64,000 bases of DNA from Flavobacterium johnsoniae (GTDB lineage: Bacteria; Bacteroidota; Bacteroidia; Flavobacteriales; Flavobacteriaceae): positions 425,286 through 489,285 of the forward strand of contig NZ_MLFK01000001.1 of assembly GCF_001879205.1 (NCBI RefSeq), in the 5' to 3' direction. The notes beneath the pieces were generated by a model. That model made no database searches, was not told the DNA's origin, and worked only from the letters and a program-made list of their open reading frames with translations. Within the stretch, counting starts at the first letter, position 1; each line of letters opens with the position of its first letter. The translations under genes were made by a program, and so were the position numbers. This document shows positions 8,195 through 16,387 of this stretch, piece by piece.

Positions 8195-9109
8195 ATGAAA
8201 AAAATCATCTTCTTACTTTTCACACTCTTTACCTTTTACAATATTAAAGCACAAGAAGTTAAAACCCGTACTTATTTCCAAAACGACACACTAAAACTGG
8301 ATTTAGATTTGTATCTGCCAAAGAAAAAAGCCGGCGAAAAAATTCCTGTAATTATGTTTGCTTTTGGCGGCGGGTTTTCTGGTGGTGAACGCACAAGCGA
8401 AAAAAACTTCGGGAAATTTATGGCCGAAAACGGTTATGCCGTTGCCAGTATTTCATACAGTTTATATATGAAAGGAAAAGATTTTGGCTGTAAAGGAACT
8501 TTAACCGAAAAAATAAAAGCAATTCAGATTGGCGTAAGCGATATGTGGCAGGCAACATCATTCTTAATCGAAAATGCAGATAAATACAACCTCGACACTT
8601 CTAAAATATTTATTTCCGGAATTAGTGCCGGTGCCGAAATTGGTTTTCATGCTTCGTTTTGGGATTATAAATTGATGAATTTATACAAAAGTAATCTTCC
8701 GGAAAATTTCAAATATAAAGGTTTTATTGGAGGTTCCGGTGCGATTCAGGATATAAATCTGATTACTAAAGAAAAAGCAATTCCAATGTTATTGGCACAT
8801 GGAAATAATGACGATACAGTTCCGTACAATGCAGGTTCCCATCGCTCCTGCCCTACAAACGCTTCGGGCTGGTTGATTCTTTTTGGATCGTACGCGGTTT
8901 ACAATCACATACTGGATTTACATAAAGATATTGAACTGATTACTTTTTGTGGCGGCGGACATGAATTCTCAGGTTATCTTTTTCACGAAGGTCAGCAGTA
9001 TGTTCTGGATTTTGTGAATGATGTTTTGAAAGAAAAGAAATTTGAATCGCATTTGATTGTTCCTTCTAAAAAAGGAAAAGGTTCTGGTGGATATTTGTTT
9101 TGTAATTAA
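8195..9109 (+). CDS. Secreted alpha/beta-hydrolase (esterase-like)
   Basis: 304 residues with a signal peptide (MKKIIFLLFTLFTFYNIKAQ). Alpha/beta-hydrolase features are present: an oxyanion-type GGGFSGGERTS near residue 64, the nucleophile elbow GISAGAE (Ser near residue 148), an Asp in the HGNNDDTVPY loop, and a late His in GGGHEFSG. This order suits carboxylesterases of the BD-FAE/xylan-esterase type, so it may remove acyl groups from polysaccharide or small esters in the periplasm. The substrate is unknown. A TATATTTG -7 match lies at 8139-8146. Confidence 0.75.
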   Translation: MKKIIFLLFTLFTFYNIKAQEVKTRTYFQNDTLKLDLDLYLPKKKAGEKIPVIMFAFGGGFSGGERTSEKNFGKFMAENGYAVASISYSLYMKGKDFGCKGTLTEKIKAIQIGVSDMWQATSFLIENADKYNLDTSKIFISGISAGAEIGFHASFWDYKLMNLYKSNLPENFKYKGFIGGSGAIQDINLITKEKAIPMLLAHGNNDDTVPYNAGSHRSCPTNASGWLILFGSYAVYNHILDLHKDIELITFCGGGHEFSGYLFHEGQQYVLDFVNDVLKEKKFESHLIVPSKKGKGSGGYLFCN

Positions 9110-9491
9110 AAAAAATGATCCTATTAAAATCCTAAAAATTCATTATTCCTTTTCCGATTAGACACCGAAAACAAACATTCTCAAACTGGACTGAAGTCCA
9201 GCCTTACGATATTTGGCCAGCCTATGGCTCTTTTTTTCGATTTAGTTCTAGAGAAACAACCTATATTATAGAAAGAATTCAGCCCATTGATGGCAAGATT
9301 GACCAAACACATGTCTCTTTTCAAAATTTAGTTCCGAAGGAACAATCTATATTGTAGAGCTGGACTTCAGTCCAGTTTACCAAAATTTGTATTAAACCTA
9401 AGCTGACATCAGGAATTTTTATCCACTAAAAATGCCAAATCTTTCGCTCTTGATAAATATTCTTTTTAATTATGAATAAGTTTAGGTAAAT
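9110..9491. repeat. Intergenic composite repeat with CTGGACTGAAGTCCAG ends
   Basis: The 382 bases hold no credible gene. CTGGACTGAAGTCCAG (9186-9201) and its exact reverse complement CTGGACTTCAGTCCAG (9360-9375) bound a 190-base unit, and each end can itself fold as a hairpin. Inside are two similar direct copies of a roughly 33-base motif, at 9241-9274 and 9327-9359 (the second begins TTTAGTTCCGAAGGAAC). It resembles a non-coding, possibly miniature mobile or REP-like element. Confidence 0.65.
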
Positions 9492-9494
9492 TTG
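9487..9494 (+). promoter_or_regulatory. -7 promoter element deciding the start of the ATPase gene
   Basis: TAAATTTG matches TAnnTTTG. Transcription would begin near 9498, downstream of the in-frame TTG at 9492, so translation must begin at the GTG at 9513. Confidence 0.5.
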
Positions 9495-9512
9495 CGCTTT
9501 ATTTTTAGAATA

Positions 9513-10046
9513 GTGCAAAAACAAATCATAGTTCTCATTGGCGGTCCTGGTACAGGAAAATCTACGCTTATAAACGAATTAGTCGCTCGCGGCTACTGTT
9601 GTTACCCTGAAATTTCCAGAGAAGTTACACTCGAAGCTCAAAAAAGAGGCATCGAGCAATTGTTTCTGGAGCAGCCTTTATTGTTTAGTGAAATGCTTTT
9701 AGAAGGGCGCATCAAACAGTTTGAAAACGCTGCAAAAGAACCTGATAATATCGTTTTTATTGATCGAGGCATTCCTGATGTTGTGGCTTATATGGATTAT
9801 ATTGGCGACGAATATCCGGAACATTTTGTAAAAGCTTGTGAAAATTTCAAATATTCTAAAACTTTTATTTTACCACCATGGGAAGAAATTTATCAGAGCG
9901 ACACAGAACGTTATGAAAATTTTGAACAGGCATTAACAATTCAGAAACACTTGATTGAAACGTATAAGAAATACGGCTACGATTTAATTGAGGTTCCAAA
10001 AGATACGGTGGAAAACAGAATTCTTTATATCTTAGACAAAATTTAG
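9513..10046 (+). CDS. P-loop ATPase/kinase-like protein (AAA_28 type)
   Basis: About 177 residues from the GTG at 9513. An in-frame TTG at 9492 overlaps a -7 promoter element and is rejected. The Walker A motif GGPGTGKST is at residues 10-18. A Walker B-like stretch VFIDRGIPDV follows mid-protein, in the style of nucleotide and small-molecule kinases related to NadR. Such AAA_28 proteins are common and mostly uncharacterised; a phosphoryl-transfer role is inference. It is cytoplasmic. RecQ follows 65 bases later on the same strand. Confidence 0.8.
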   Translation: MQKQIIVLIGGPGTGKSTLINELVARGYCCYPEISREVTLEAQKRGIEQLFLEQPLLFSEMLLEGRIKQFENAAKEPDNIVFIDRGIPDVVAYMDYIGDEYPEHFVKACENFKYSKTFILPPWEEIYQSDTERYENFEQALTIQKHLIETYKKYGYDLIEVPKDTVENRILYILDKI

Positions 10047-10111
10047 CAGCCGGTTTTAAAGTTGCAAAACTAGAAACTGATTTCTACATTTTTAACTTTA
10101 AAACGCAGGCC

Positions 10112-12007
10112 ATGCAGGACGCACAGGAAATTCTTTTAAAATACTGGAAACACGCCAGTTTTAGACCACTCCAAAAGGAAATCATTGATTCAGTTTTAGA
10201 GGGTCAGGATACTTTTGCACTGCTGCCAACCGGGGGCGGAAAATCAATTTGTTTTCAGGTTCCGGCCATGATGCGTGAAGGAATATGTCTTGTTATTTCT
10301 CCTTTAATTGCTTTAATGAAAGACCAAGTCGCAAATCTCCAAAAAAGAGACATCAAAGCGATTGCACTTACTGGAGGAATTCATACAGAAGAAATCATAA
10401 ATCTTTTAGACAATTGTCAGTTCGGAAATTATAAATTCCTTTATCTTTCGCCAGAGCGTTTACAATCGGACTGGATTTTGGAGCGAATCAAAAATCTTCC
10501 TATAAATTTAATTGCAATTGATGAAGCACATTGTGTTTCACAGTGGGGGCATGATTTCCGTCCGGCTTATTTAAAAGTTTCTGAATTAAAGAAATACTTC
10601 CCTAAAATTCCGTTTTTGGCTTTAACCGCAACAGCTACACCAAGAGTTGTCGAAGATATTAAAACTGAACTCGGATTAAAAGATACCAAACTTTTTCAAC
10701 AGTCTTTTGAGAGAAAAAACATTGCCTACATGGTTTTTGAAGTCGAAGACAAACTATATCGTGTTGAGCAGGTTTTAAAGAAAAATCCACAGCCCTCTAT
10801 TATATATGTACGAAACAGAAAATCCTGCCTGAATATATCAACCCAGCTGCAATCGTTAGGATTTAAAGCAACATATTATCACGGCGGCCTCTCGGCTCAG
10901 GAAAAAGACAAGAACATGCAGTTGTGGATGTCTGAACAAGCACAGGTAATTGTTGCTACAAATGCCTTTGGGATGGGAATTGACAAAGACAATGTAAAAA
11001 CGGTTATCCATACGCAATTACCTGAAAATCTGGAAAATTATTATCAGGAATCTGGAAGAGCAGGACGAAATGGAGAAAAAGCTTTCTCGGTTTTATTATT
11101 CAATAACTCAGATGCAAACCAAACAGAACAACAGTTCATAAATGTACTGCCAGACAAAAAGTTTCTCAAAACAATGTACATCAAACTCTGCAATTATTTT
11201 CAAATTGCTTACGGCGAAGGTTTAGACGATTCTTATTCTTTTAAAATGAATCATTTTTGCAACAAATATGATTTCCCTACTTTAAAAACATACAATGCTT
11301 TACAGTTTTTAAATCAACAGGGGATTATTACAATGTCTCAGGAATTTTCAGAAAAAGTGACGATGCAGTTTTTAATCGAATCAAAAGAAACAATTCGATA
11401 TATGAGCCTGAATCCAAATGATGAAGAAATTATTCTGGCAATTTTAAGGACTTATCCGGGAGTTCACGAAATGAAAACAGCAATTAATCTGGCACTGATT
11501 GCAAAAAAATCAAATCATACCGAAGAACAAGTTACCGCACTTTTAGAAAAATTAAAAGAAAGAGAAATCATTGAATACAAGTCTAAAAACAACGACGCTA
11601 CGATTTTATTCAACGAAGTACGCGAAGATGATTTAACTATTAATCGGGTTTCAAAATATCTGGAGAAACAAAACAAACTAAAACGAGATCAGCTTTCGTC
11701 TGTACTATATTATATAAAAGAAGACAAAACGTGCAAAAACAGATTAATCCTGGATTATTTTGGTGAAGAAACAAAAGAAAATTGTGGCGTTTGTTCTTAT
11801 TGCATAACACAAAAAGGAAAAATTACCGAAGCCGATTCTATTGCCGATAAAATTTTGTCTCTTTTAAAAACAGCAGCACTAACTTCGCGAGAAATTGAAA
11901 ACCAAATAAAACTAGACACTAAAGATATTCTCTTGGTTCTGCAGGAATTATTAGAAAACAATCATATTATTATATTGCCCAATAATAAATACACTTTAAA
12001 ATCATAA
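10112..12007 (+). CDS. recQ: RecQ-family ATP-dependent DNA helicase
   Basis: A 631-residue 3'-5' DNA helicase acting in recombination repair and stalled-fork processing. Visible motifs: motif 0 (FRPLQKEII), Walker A TGGGKSICFQVPAM (residues 40-53), motif Ia SPLIALMKDQV, DEAH box IDEAHCVSQWGHDFRP, motif III ALTATATP, and motif VI QESGRAGRNG. The RecQ-C-terminal zinc region has Cys residues in CKNRLILDYFGEETKENCGVCSYC. No clear HRDC domain is seen, which fits the short length relative to E. coli RecQ paralogues with HRDC. Its stop overlaps the fmt start (TAATG), so the two are translationally coupled. Confidence 0.93.
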   Translation: MQDAQEILLKYWKHASFRPLQKEIIDSVLEGQDTFALLPTGGGKSICFQVPAMMREGICLVISPLIALMKDQVANLQKRDIKAIALTGGIHTEEIINLLDNCQFGNYKFLYLSPERLQSDWILERIKNLPINLIAIDEAHCVSQWGHDFRPAYLKVSELKKYFPKIPFLALTATATPRVVEDIKTELGLKDTKLFQQSFERKNIAYMVFEVEDKLYRVEQVLKKNPQPSIIYVRNRKSCLNISTQLQSLGFKATYYHGGLSAQEKDKNMQLWMSEQAQVIVATNAFGMGIDKDNVKTVIHTQLPENLENYYQESGRAGRNGEKAFSVLLFNNSDANQTEQQFINVLPDKKFLKTMYIKLCNYFQIAYGEGLDDSYSFKMNHFCNKYDFPTLKTYNALQFLNQQGIITMSQEFSEKVTMQFLIESKETIRYMSLNPNDEEIILAILRTYPGVHEMKTAINLALIAKKSNHTEEQVTALLEKLKEREIIEYKSKNNDATILFNEVREDDLTINRVSKYLEKQNKLKRDQLSSVLYYIKEDKTCKNRLILDYFGEETKENCGVCSYCITQKGKITEADSIADKILSLLKTAALTSREIENQIKLDTKDILLVLQELLENNHIIILPNNKYTLKS

Positions 12008-12954
12008 TGGAAAAATTACGAATTATATTCATGGGAACTCCAGAATTCGCTGTTGGCATTCTGGACACCATTCTTAAAAACAATTACGATGTTGTTGGCG
12101 TCATTACAGCCGCAGATAAACCGGCAGGACGCGGACAAAAAATAAAATATTCTGCTGTTAAAGAATATGCACTGGCAAACAATCTTACTTTATTGCAGCC
12201 AACAAATTTAAAAGACGAAAGTTTTCTAGCCGAATTAAAAGCTTTGAATGCAAATTTACAAATTGTTGTTGCTTTTAGAATGCTGCCAAAAGTGGTATGG
12301 GAAATGCCAAGTTTAGGAACTTTTAACCTTCATGCTTCTTTATTACCCAATTATCGCGGGGCGGCGCCAATAAACTGGGCGATTATTAATGGTGAAACCA
12401 AAACCGGTGTTACAACATTTTTTATTGACGATAAAATTGACACGGGAGCTATGATATTAAATTCGGAAATTGCTATTGAACCACCAGAAAATGCAGGACA
12501 ATTGCACGACCGATTAATGAATTTAGGAAGCCAGACCGTTATTGACACCTTAAAAGTGATTGAAAACGGGAATGTAACTACTACAATCCAGGAAGATAAT
12601 GAAGAAATCAAAACGGCTTACAAATTAAACAAGGAGAACTGTAAGATTGACTGGACAAAATCAGGAGAGGAAATCAACAATTTAATCCGGGGTTTAAGTC
12701 CTTATCCGGCAGCCTGGTGCTTTTTGAAGGATAAAAATGAAGAATTAAATATCAAAATATATGAAGCAAAATTGGTTTCAGAAACCCATTCTTACGAAAT
12801 AGGAAGCTTAATTAGCAGTAAAAAAGAAATCAGGATTGCAATAAAAAACGGCTTTATTGAGTTATTAAGCATACAATTACCAGGAAAAAAACGAATGCAA
12901 GTGGCAGAATTGCTAAATGGGATAACTTTTTCTGATAGCGCAAAGGTCTATTAA
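12007..12954 (+). CDS. fmt: Methionyl-tRNA formyltransferase
   Basis: Formylates initiator Met-tRNA using 10-formyl-tetrahydrofolate. At 315 residues it has the normal length. The N-terminal formyltransferase domain shows IIFMGTPEFAV, the active-site segment NLHASLLPNYRGAAPINWAII (Asn, His and later Asp), and GVTTFFIDDKIDTGAMI. The C-terminal OB-fold-like domain includes NLIRGLSPYPAAWCF. The ATG overlaps the recQ stop by one base. A terminator follows at 12962. Confidence 0.95.
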   Translation: MEKLRIIFMGTPEFAVGILDTILKNNYDVVGVITAADKPAGRGQKIKYSAVKEYALANNLTLLQPTNLKDESFLAELKALNANLQIVVAFRMLPKVVWEMPSLGTFNLHASLLPNYRGAAPINWAIINGETKTGVTTFFIDDKIDTGAMILNSEIAIEPPENAGQLHDRLMNLGSQTVIDTLKVIENGNVTTTIQEDNEEIKTAYKLNKENCKIDWTKSGEEINNLIRGLSPYPAAWCFLKDKNEELNIKIYEAKLVSETHSYEIGSLISSKKEIRIAIKNGFIELLSIQLPGKKRMQVAELLNGITFSDSAKVY

Positions 12955-12961
12955 CGTCAGT

Positions 12962-12985
12962 AAAACAGGGGTTTGTACCTGTTTT
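12962..12985 (+). terminator. Terminator after fmt
   Basis: The stem AAAACAGG/CCTGTTTT with an 8-base loop is followed by TT, 7 bases after the fmt stop codon. Confidence 0.6.
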
Positions 12986-13060
12986 TGATCGACAAACAAC
13001 CTGCTTTATGAACAAAAAAAGCAAGTTATCAACAATTCTTGCTAAATTTAAAGAAAACAC

Positions 13061-13090
13061 TTGCAAGGAACGGATTTCCTACTAAATTTG
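13061..13090 (+). promoter_or_regulatory. Promoter of the HU gene
   Basis: TTG at 13061-13063, a 19-base spacer, and TAAATTTG at 13083-13090 give an excellent match to the Bacteroidota housekeeping promoter. The leader is about 40 bases. Confidence 0.75.
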
Positions 13091-13134
13091 TGTATTAACA
13101 ATTTTTTTTAACCAACAATTAATAACTAATTATT

Positions 13135-13407
13135 ATGAACAAATCAGAATTAATCGATGCTATCGCTGCTGATGCAGGAATTACAAAAGCTGCGGCAAAA
13201 TTAGCTTTAGAGTCATTTTTAGGAAATGTAGGAACTACTTTGAAAAAAGGCGGAAGAATTTCATTAGTAGGTTTCGGATCTTGGTCAGTATCTGCGAGAG
13301 CTGCTAGAGACGGTAGAAATCCTCAAACAGGAAAAACTATCAAAATTGCTGCAAAAAATGTAGTAAAATTCAAAGCTGGAGCTGAATTAGAAAGTGCAGT
13401 GAACTAA
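13135..13407 (+). CDS. HU-family nucleoid DNA-binding protein
   Basis: 90 residues, the standard HU length. N-terminal helices (MNKSELIDAIAADAGITKAAAKLALESFL) lead to the beta-arm region (GRISLVGFGSWSVSARAARDGRNPQTGKTIKIAA), with the DNA-intercalating-loop signature RNPQTGK. Forms dimers that bend DNA and compact the nucleoid. It is monocistronic with a strong promoter at 13061 and a terminator at 13441, as expected for an abundant protein. Confidence 0.95.
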   Translation: MNKSELIDAIAADAGITKAAAKLALESFLGNVGTTLKKGGRISLVGFGSWSVSARAARDGRNPQTGKTIKIAAKNVVKFKAGAELESAVN

Positions 13408-13440
13408 GTAAGAAAGTTCTCTAAACTAAAGAATATAATT

Positions 13441-13466
13441 AAAACCCTCTTATGGAGGGTTTTTTT
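13441..13466 (+). terminator. Terminator after the HU gene
   Basis: AAAACCCTC pairs with GAGGGTTTT across a five-base loop, followed by further T residues. Confidence 0.85.
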
Positions 13467-13535
13467 GTGCGGTTTAACGATTTTTTTTGTGATTTTAAAA
13501 ATTTTATGATTAAATTTAATAAAAATTGTAGCCGT

Positions 13536-14096
13536 ATGATTTCAGAAAAATTAAAAAAAGGACACCTGCTTATTGCCGAGCCTTCAATAATTGGAGATTT
13601 ATCTTTTAACAGATCGGTAATTTTATTAGCAGACCATAACAAAGAAGGATCAATAGGTTTTATCATTAATAAACCATTAAAATATACTATTAATGATTTA
13701 ATACCTGAAATTGATGCCACCTTCAAAATATATAACGGAGGCCCAGTTGAACAAGACAATCTGTACTTCATTCATAATATTCCAGATTTAATCCCGAATA
13801 GTGTCGAGATTTCTAACGGGATTTATTGGGGAGGAGATTTCGAATCAACCAAAGACTTAATTAACGACGGATCGATCAACAAGAACAACATTCGTTTTTT
13901 CTTAGGTTATACCGGTTGGGACGAAAATCAGCTTGAAAGTGAAATGCAAGGCAACTCCTGGATTATTGCTGATAATAATTACAAAAACAAAATTATCGGA
14001 AAATCTACTACCCATTTTTGGAAAGAGCAGATTATTGAACTTGGCGGAGATTATCTTATCTGGTCAAATGCACCTGAAAATCCATATCTGAATTAA
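13536..14096 (+). CDS. YqgE/AlgH family protein
   Basis: 186 residues from the ATG at 13536 (MISEKLKKGHLLIAEPSI). The in-frame ATG at 13452 lies inside the HU terminator and is rejected. Family motifs are KGHLLIAEPSIIGDLSFNRSVILLADHNKEGSIGFIINKPL, YNGGPV near the middle, and RFFLGYTGWDENQLESEM. The family (UPF0301) is conserved in bacteria, and AlgH was once proposed as a transcription regulator; the biochemical role is unsettled. Its stop overlaps the stop of the convergent aminotransferase gene by four bases. Confidence 0.9.
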   Translation: MISEKLKKGHLLIAEPSIIGDLSFNRSVILLADHNKEGSIGFIINKPLKYTINDLIPEIDATFKIYNGGPVEQDNLYFIHNIPDLIPNSVEISNGIYWGGDFESTKDLINDGSINKNNIRFFLGYTGWDENQLESEMQGNSWIIADNNYKNKIIGKSTTHFWKEQIIELGGDYLIWSNAPENPYLN

Positions 14097-14929
14097 TTTT
14101 CAGAAATGGATTCATTTAGTTTTTGCACTAATAAATGAGCCAGATTGCTGGTAAACTCTTTTTTTCGATATTTAGTTATCGGCTGTATTCCCGTGATTAC
14201 ATTTGTCAGGAATAATTCATCAGCTTTTTGAAGTTCGAACGGTGAAATTATTTCTTCTGTTACTTCTATGCCTTCTACTTTTTTAGCCAAAGCTAAAATC
14301 TGCTTGCGCATAATTCCGTTTAAACAACCTTCAGAAACAGGCGGCGTAATAAGTTTTTTGCCAGTAACCATAAACAAATTTCCCTGCAAAGCTTCTACCA
14401 CATTTTTAGTATCATTTACTAAAAGGCAATTTGCAAGACCGTTTTCATGGGCAAAAATGCTTCCGGTAACATTGATCATCTTATTAGTCGTTTTAATCGA
14501 CGATAATAATTGTTTTGTTACATAGAAGTCTTTATACAAATCAACTTCGTACTCGCTTAAATTTAAAGCATATAATGTATTGTCAAGCGGTGTTGCGTGA
14601 ATTAAAAACGAAACTTCATTCGATTTCGGCAGATATAACCCGCCATCATTCCTAAAGACAGTGATTCTAGCTCTTGCTGATGCTGAAATATTTTTTTCCT
14701 GAACTAGTTTTAAAACTTGTTCTTCAAAATATTCCATTGTAAAATTCATCGGAATTTCCATTCTAACTACACGCATGGAAGCCATTAGTCGAAAATAATG
14801 ATCTTCCAGAAACAAAATTTTATTGTTTATAATTTTTACTGTTTCAAAAACACCGTCTCCGTATAAAAAGGCACGATTTTGAGTTAGTATATTTTCTTCT
14901 GTTGCTATGTTTCCGTTAAAATTGATCAT
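14093..14929 (-). CDS. Class IV (PLP-dependent) aminotransferase, aminodeoxychorismate-lyase-like
   Basis: 278 residues with the class IV fold. The N-terminal ENILTQNRAFLYGDGVFETVKI is a hallmark, the PLP Lys is in SSIKTTNKMIN, and VVEALQGNLFMV plus EGCLNGIMRKQIL form the later cofactor pocket. Class IV includes branched-chain aminotransferases, D-amino-acid aminotransferases and 4-amino-4-deoxychorismate lyase (PabC); length and the start region favour PabC-like, which would supply p-aminobenzoate for folate. No partner pabA/pabB is seen here. The upstream gene's terminator (14930-14955) ends right at its ATG. Confidence 0.8.
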   Translation of the reverse strand: MINFNGNIATEENILTQNRAFLYGDGVFETVKIINNKILFLEDHYFRLMASMRVVRMEIPMNFTMEYFEEQVLKLVQEKNISASARARITVFRNDGGLYLPKSNEVSFLIHATPLDNTLYALNLSEYEVDLYKDFYVTKQLLSSIKTTNKMINVTGSIFAHENGLANCLLVNDTKNVVEALQGNLFMVTGKKLITPPVSEGCLNGIMRKQILALAKKVEGIEVTEEIISPFELQKADELFLTNVITGIQPITKYRKKEFTSNLAHLLVQKLNESISEN

Positions 14930-14955
14930 AAAAAAACCCTGAATTTTGTTCAGGG
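14930..14955 (-). terminator. Terminator of the START-like gene, abutting the aminotransferase start
   Basis: On the minus strand CCCTGAA, a five-base loop, TTCAGGG and a run of seven T lie directly before the ATG at 14929. The aminotransferase would therefore be reached only by read-through, or from a promoter not seen. Confidence 0.75.
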
Positions 14956-14983
14956 CAAATATAAGGCATAAAATAGACTTTTA

Positions 14984-15376
14984 CTAAACCGATCCTATAA
15001 GATGTTTTAGATCTGAGATTTGATTCTCCCACAATTGTTTAGCCTCTCCTACTTCTTCTTTTTCAGCGAAATCAACTACCATTAATGATACATCTTTAGT
15101 TAACTCATCAACTAAAATATGCAATTCAAAAAAGTATTCAGTATCCTTACTGCTTTCGTCAACCCATTTAAATTTTACTTTTTCGCCTGTTTTTTTTGAG
15201 GCAAGACGTGCTTTTTCCTGCGAATCGTTCCAGATGAAAGTAAAAAATTCACCTCTTGAATTAACATTGTCAGCAAACCATTCTGATAAACCTGACGGAG
15301 TTGATATATATTGATACAATAATTGTGGCGAAGAATTGATCGGAAACTCGATTTCGTAACGTATTTTTGAATCCAT
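14984..15376 (-). CDS. START-like / SRPBCC-domain protein
   Basis: 130 residues forming one START-like (Bet v1/AHSA1-type) domain: an N-terminal strand IRYEIEFPINSSPQLLYQYISTPSGLSEWFADNV, central strands (FFTFIWNDSQEKARL, VKFKWVDES, YFFELHIL), and a C-terminal helix EAKQLWENQISDLKHLIGS that lids the hydrophobic cavity. Such proteins bind small hydrophobic ligands, but the ligand is unknown. It is cytoplasmic. It is followed by a terminator and then the class IV aminotransferase gene. Confidence 0.8.
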   Translation of the reverse strand: MDSKIRYEIEFPINSSPQLLYQYISTPSGLSEWFADNVNSRGEFFTFIWNDSQEKARLASKKTGEKVKFKWVDESSKDTEYFFELHILVDELTKDVSLMVVDFAEKEEVGEAKQLWENQISDLKHLIGSV

Positions 15377-15463
15377 GTGCTACTTTTAATTTTTTCGAAA
15401 TATAAGAATATATGTTCAAAAACAACACGTTTTTAAAAATATTTTTTTTTCTTCAATTTATTC

Positions 15464-15493
15464 TTGGAAGCTTTAATATTATTTCTATCTTTG
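15464..15493 (+). promoter_or_regulatory. Promoter of tRNA-Met
   Basis: TTG at 15464-15466, a 19-base spacer, and TATCTTTG at 15486-15493: a near-ideal Bacteroidota promoter, 34 bases before the mature tRNA. Confidence 0.75.
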
Positions 15494-15527
15494 CACCCGC
15501 AATCAGGAATTCATGATAGCAGTCCAG

Positions 15528-15603
15528 GCGAGGTAGCTCAGTTGGTTAGAGCGCAGGATTCATAACCCTGAGGTCACGGGTTCAACTCCCGTCCTCGCTA
15601 CCA
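15528..15603 (+). tRNA. tRNA-Met (CAT), elongator type
   Basis: A 76-base cloverleaf with encoded CCA. The acceptor GGCGAGG pairs with CCTCGCT (G-U at position 1), the D arm is GCTCAGTTGGTTAGAGC, the anticodon loop is TTCATAA, and the T arm is ACGGG-TTCAACT-CCCGT. It lacks the GGG/CCC anticodon stem of initiator tRNA. A CAT anticodon could also mark the lysidine-modified Ile2 tRNA, which sequence alone does not settle. Confidence 0.9.
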
Positions 15604-15607
15604 GGTA

Positions 15608-15638
15608 AAAAAACATCACTTTTTAAGTGATGTTTTTT
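15608..15638 (+). terminator. Terminator after tRNA-Met
   Basis: AAAAAACATCACTT pairs perfectly with AAGTGATGTTTTTT across a 3-base loop, five bases after the CCA. Confidence 0.85.
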
Positions 15639-15736
15639 CATTTATAGCAACTTTCTAATTATGGCAGAATTTGTGGTTTACATTTATTTAACCGCCATTA
15701 AAATAGTATTTTTGCAAACGAAGTAATATACACAAT

Positions 15737-15991
15737 ATGGATATAGTTAAATTTAAAATCACATCAAAAACGATAAAAGTAGAAGTACGCAATTCGAATA
15801 ATTATGTTTTTAATTTTAATACTGCTTTAGATATTGCAAAAGAAGACAAAGATGTTTTGCTAAAACTTTACAATGCATTAGATCTTCTTTTTAAGAAAGA
15901 AAATGCTCCTGAGATAAAAAATTACATTTCTCCCAACCAAACTAACATTCTGGATCAGATTTCTGCAGCAGATAATTTAGAGGAAAAATAA
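15737..15991 (+). CDS. Small hypothetical protein, 84 residues
   Basis: Not recognised. The protein is acidic and soluble: two or three beta strands (VKFKITSKTIKVEV, NNYVFNFNTALDIA) are followed by a helix (KDVLLKLYNALDLLF) and a polar tail. There is no signal peptide, membrane segment or Cys. A -7 match TATTTTTG at 15707-15714 and a downstream terminator at 16029 suggest a real monocistronic gene. Confidence 0.6.
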   Translation: MDIVKFKITSKTIKVEVRNSNNYVFNFNTALDIAKEDKDVLLKLYNALDLLFKKENAPEIKNYISPNQTNILDQISAADNLEEK

Positions 15992-16028
15992 AGCTGTTAC
16001 TTAGAAAGCTTGTTTCAATACAAATACA

Positions 16029-16058
16029 AACACCACTTTAAAGCTGGTGTTTTTTTTC
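16029..16058 (+). terminator. Terminator after the 84-residue protein gene
   Basis: AACACCA pairs with TGGTGTT, followed by eight T. Confidence 0.65.
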
Positions 16059-16084
16059 TATACCTCATTAAATAAACAGAAACA

Positions 16085-16117
16085 AAATCCCTTAAGATTT
16101 CAGCTTAAGGGATTTTA
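16085..16117. terminator. Second hairpin terminator
   Basis: A perfect 13-base stem AAAATCCCTTAAG/CTTAAGGGATTTT with a 7-base loop and flanking A/T tracts. Confidence 0.65.
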
Positions 16118-16353
16118 TTTTTTATAATCAAAATACACAAAAATAATCGCCTTAAATCTTTAATCTACAAGATTTCAACATCAAGTTCACTGTTAAATTT
16201 TAAATGTTAAATTAAAAAGTAAGCAAAATTCTGTAACATTTTTAAGCAGCAAACGTCAAACCTTACAATTAATTTACGGTTCTTTGTAACTTATTACATT
16301 TACAATTTGAGCTTGCTCATTTTTTGAATACAATAATATTAAATTCAATGAGT

Positions 16354-16385
16354 TTTGACTAGGTAAACTAGTTGTGATATTTTTG
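16354..16385 (+). promoter_or_regulatory. Promoter of the ECF sigma gene
   Basis: TTTG at 16354-16357, a 20-base spacer, and TATTTTTG at 16378-16385. The -7 element ends two bases before the ATG at 16388, so the mRNA would start at or next to the initiation codon. Confidence 0.55.
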
Positions 16386-16387
16386 TT

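Larger units (their letters stand above)
15992..16387 (+). other. Intergenic region with two terminators and a sigma-gene promoter
   Basis: It holds a hairpin AACACCA/TGGTGTT with a T tract (16029-16058), a strong hairpin AAAATCCCTTAAG with its complement (16085-16117), and a promoter for the ECF sigma gene at 16354-16385. The roughly 230 bases between 16118 and 16353 show no gene. Confidence 0.6.

Noticed and set aside
15528..15603. tRNA-Met as an integration site for a mobile element
   Set aside because: No integrase, no repeated tRNA 3' end and no foreign gene cluster beside it.
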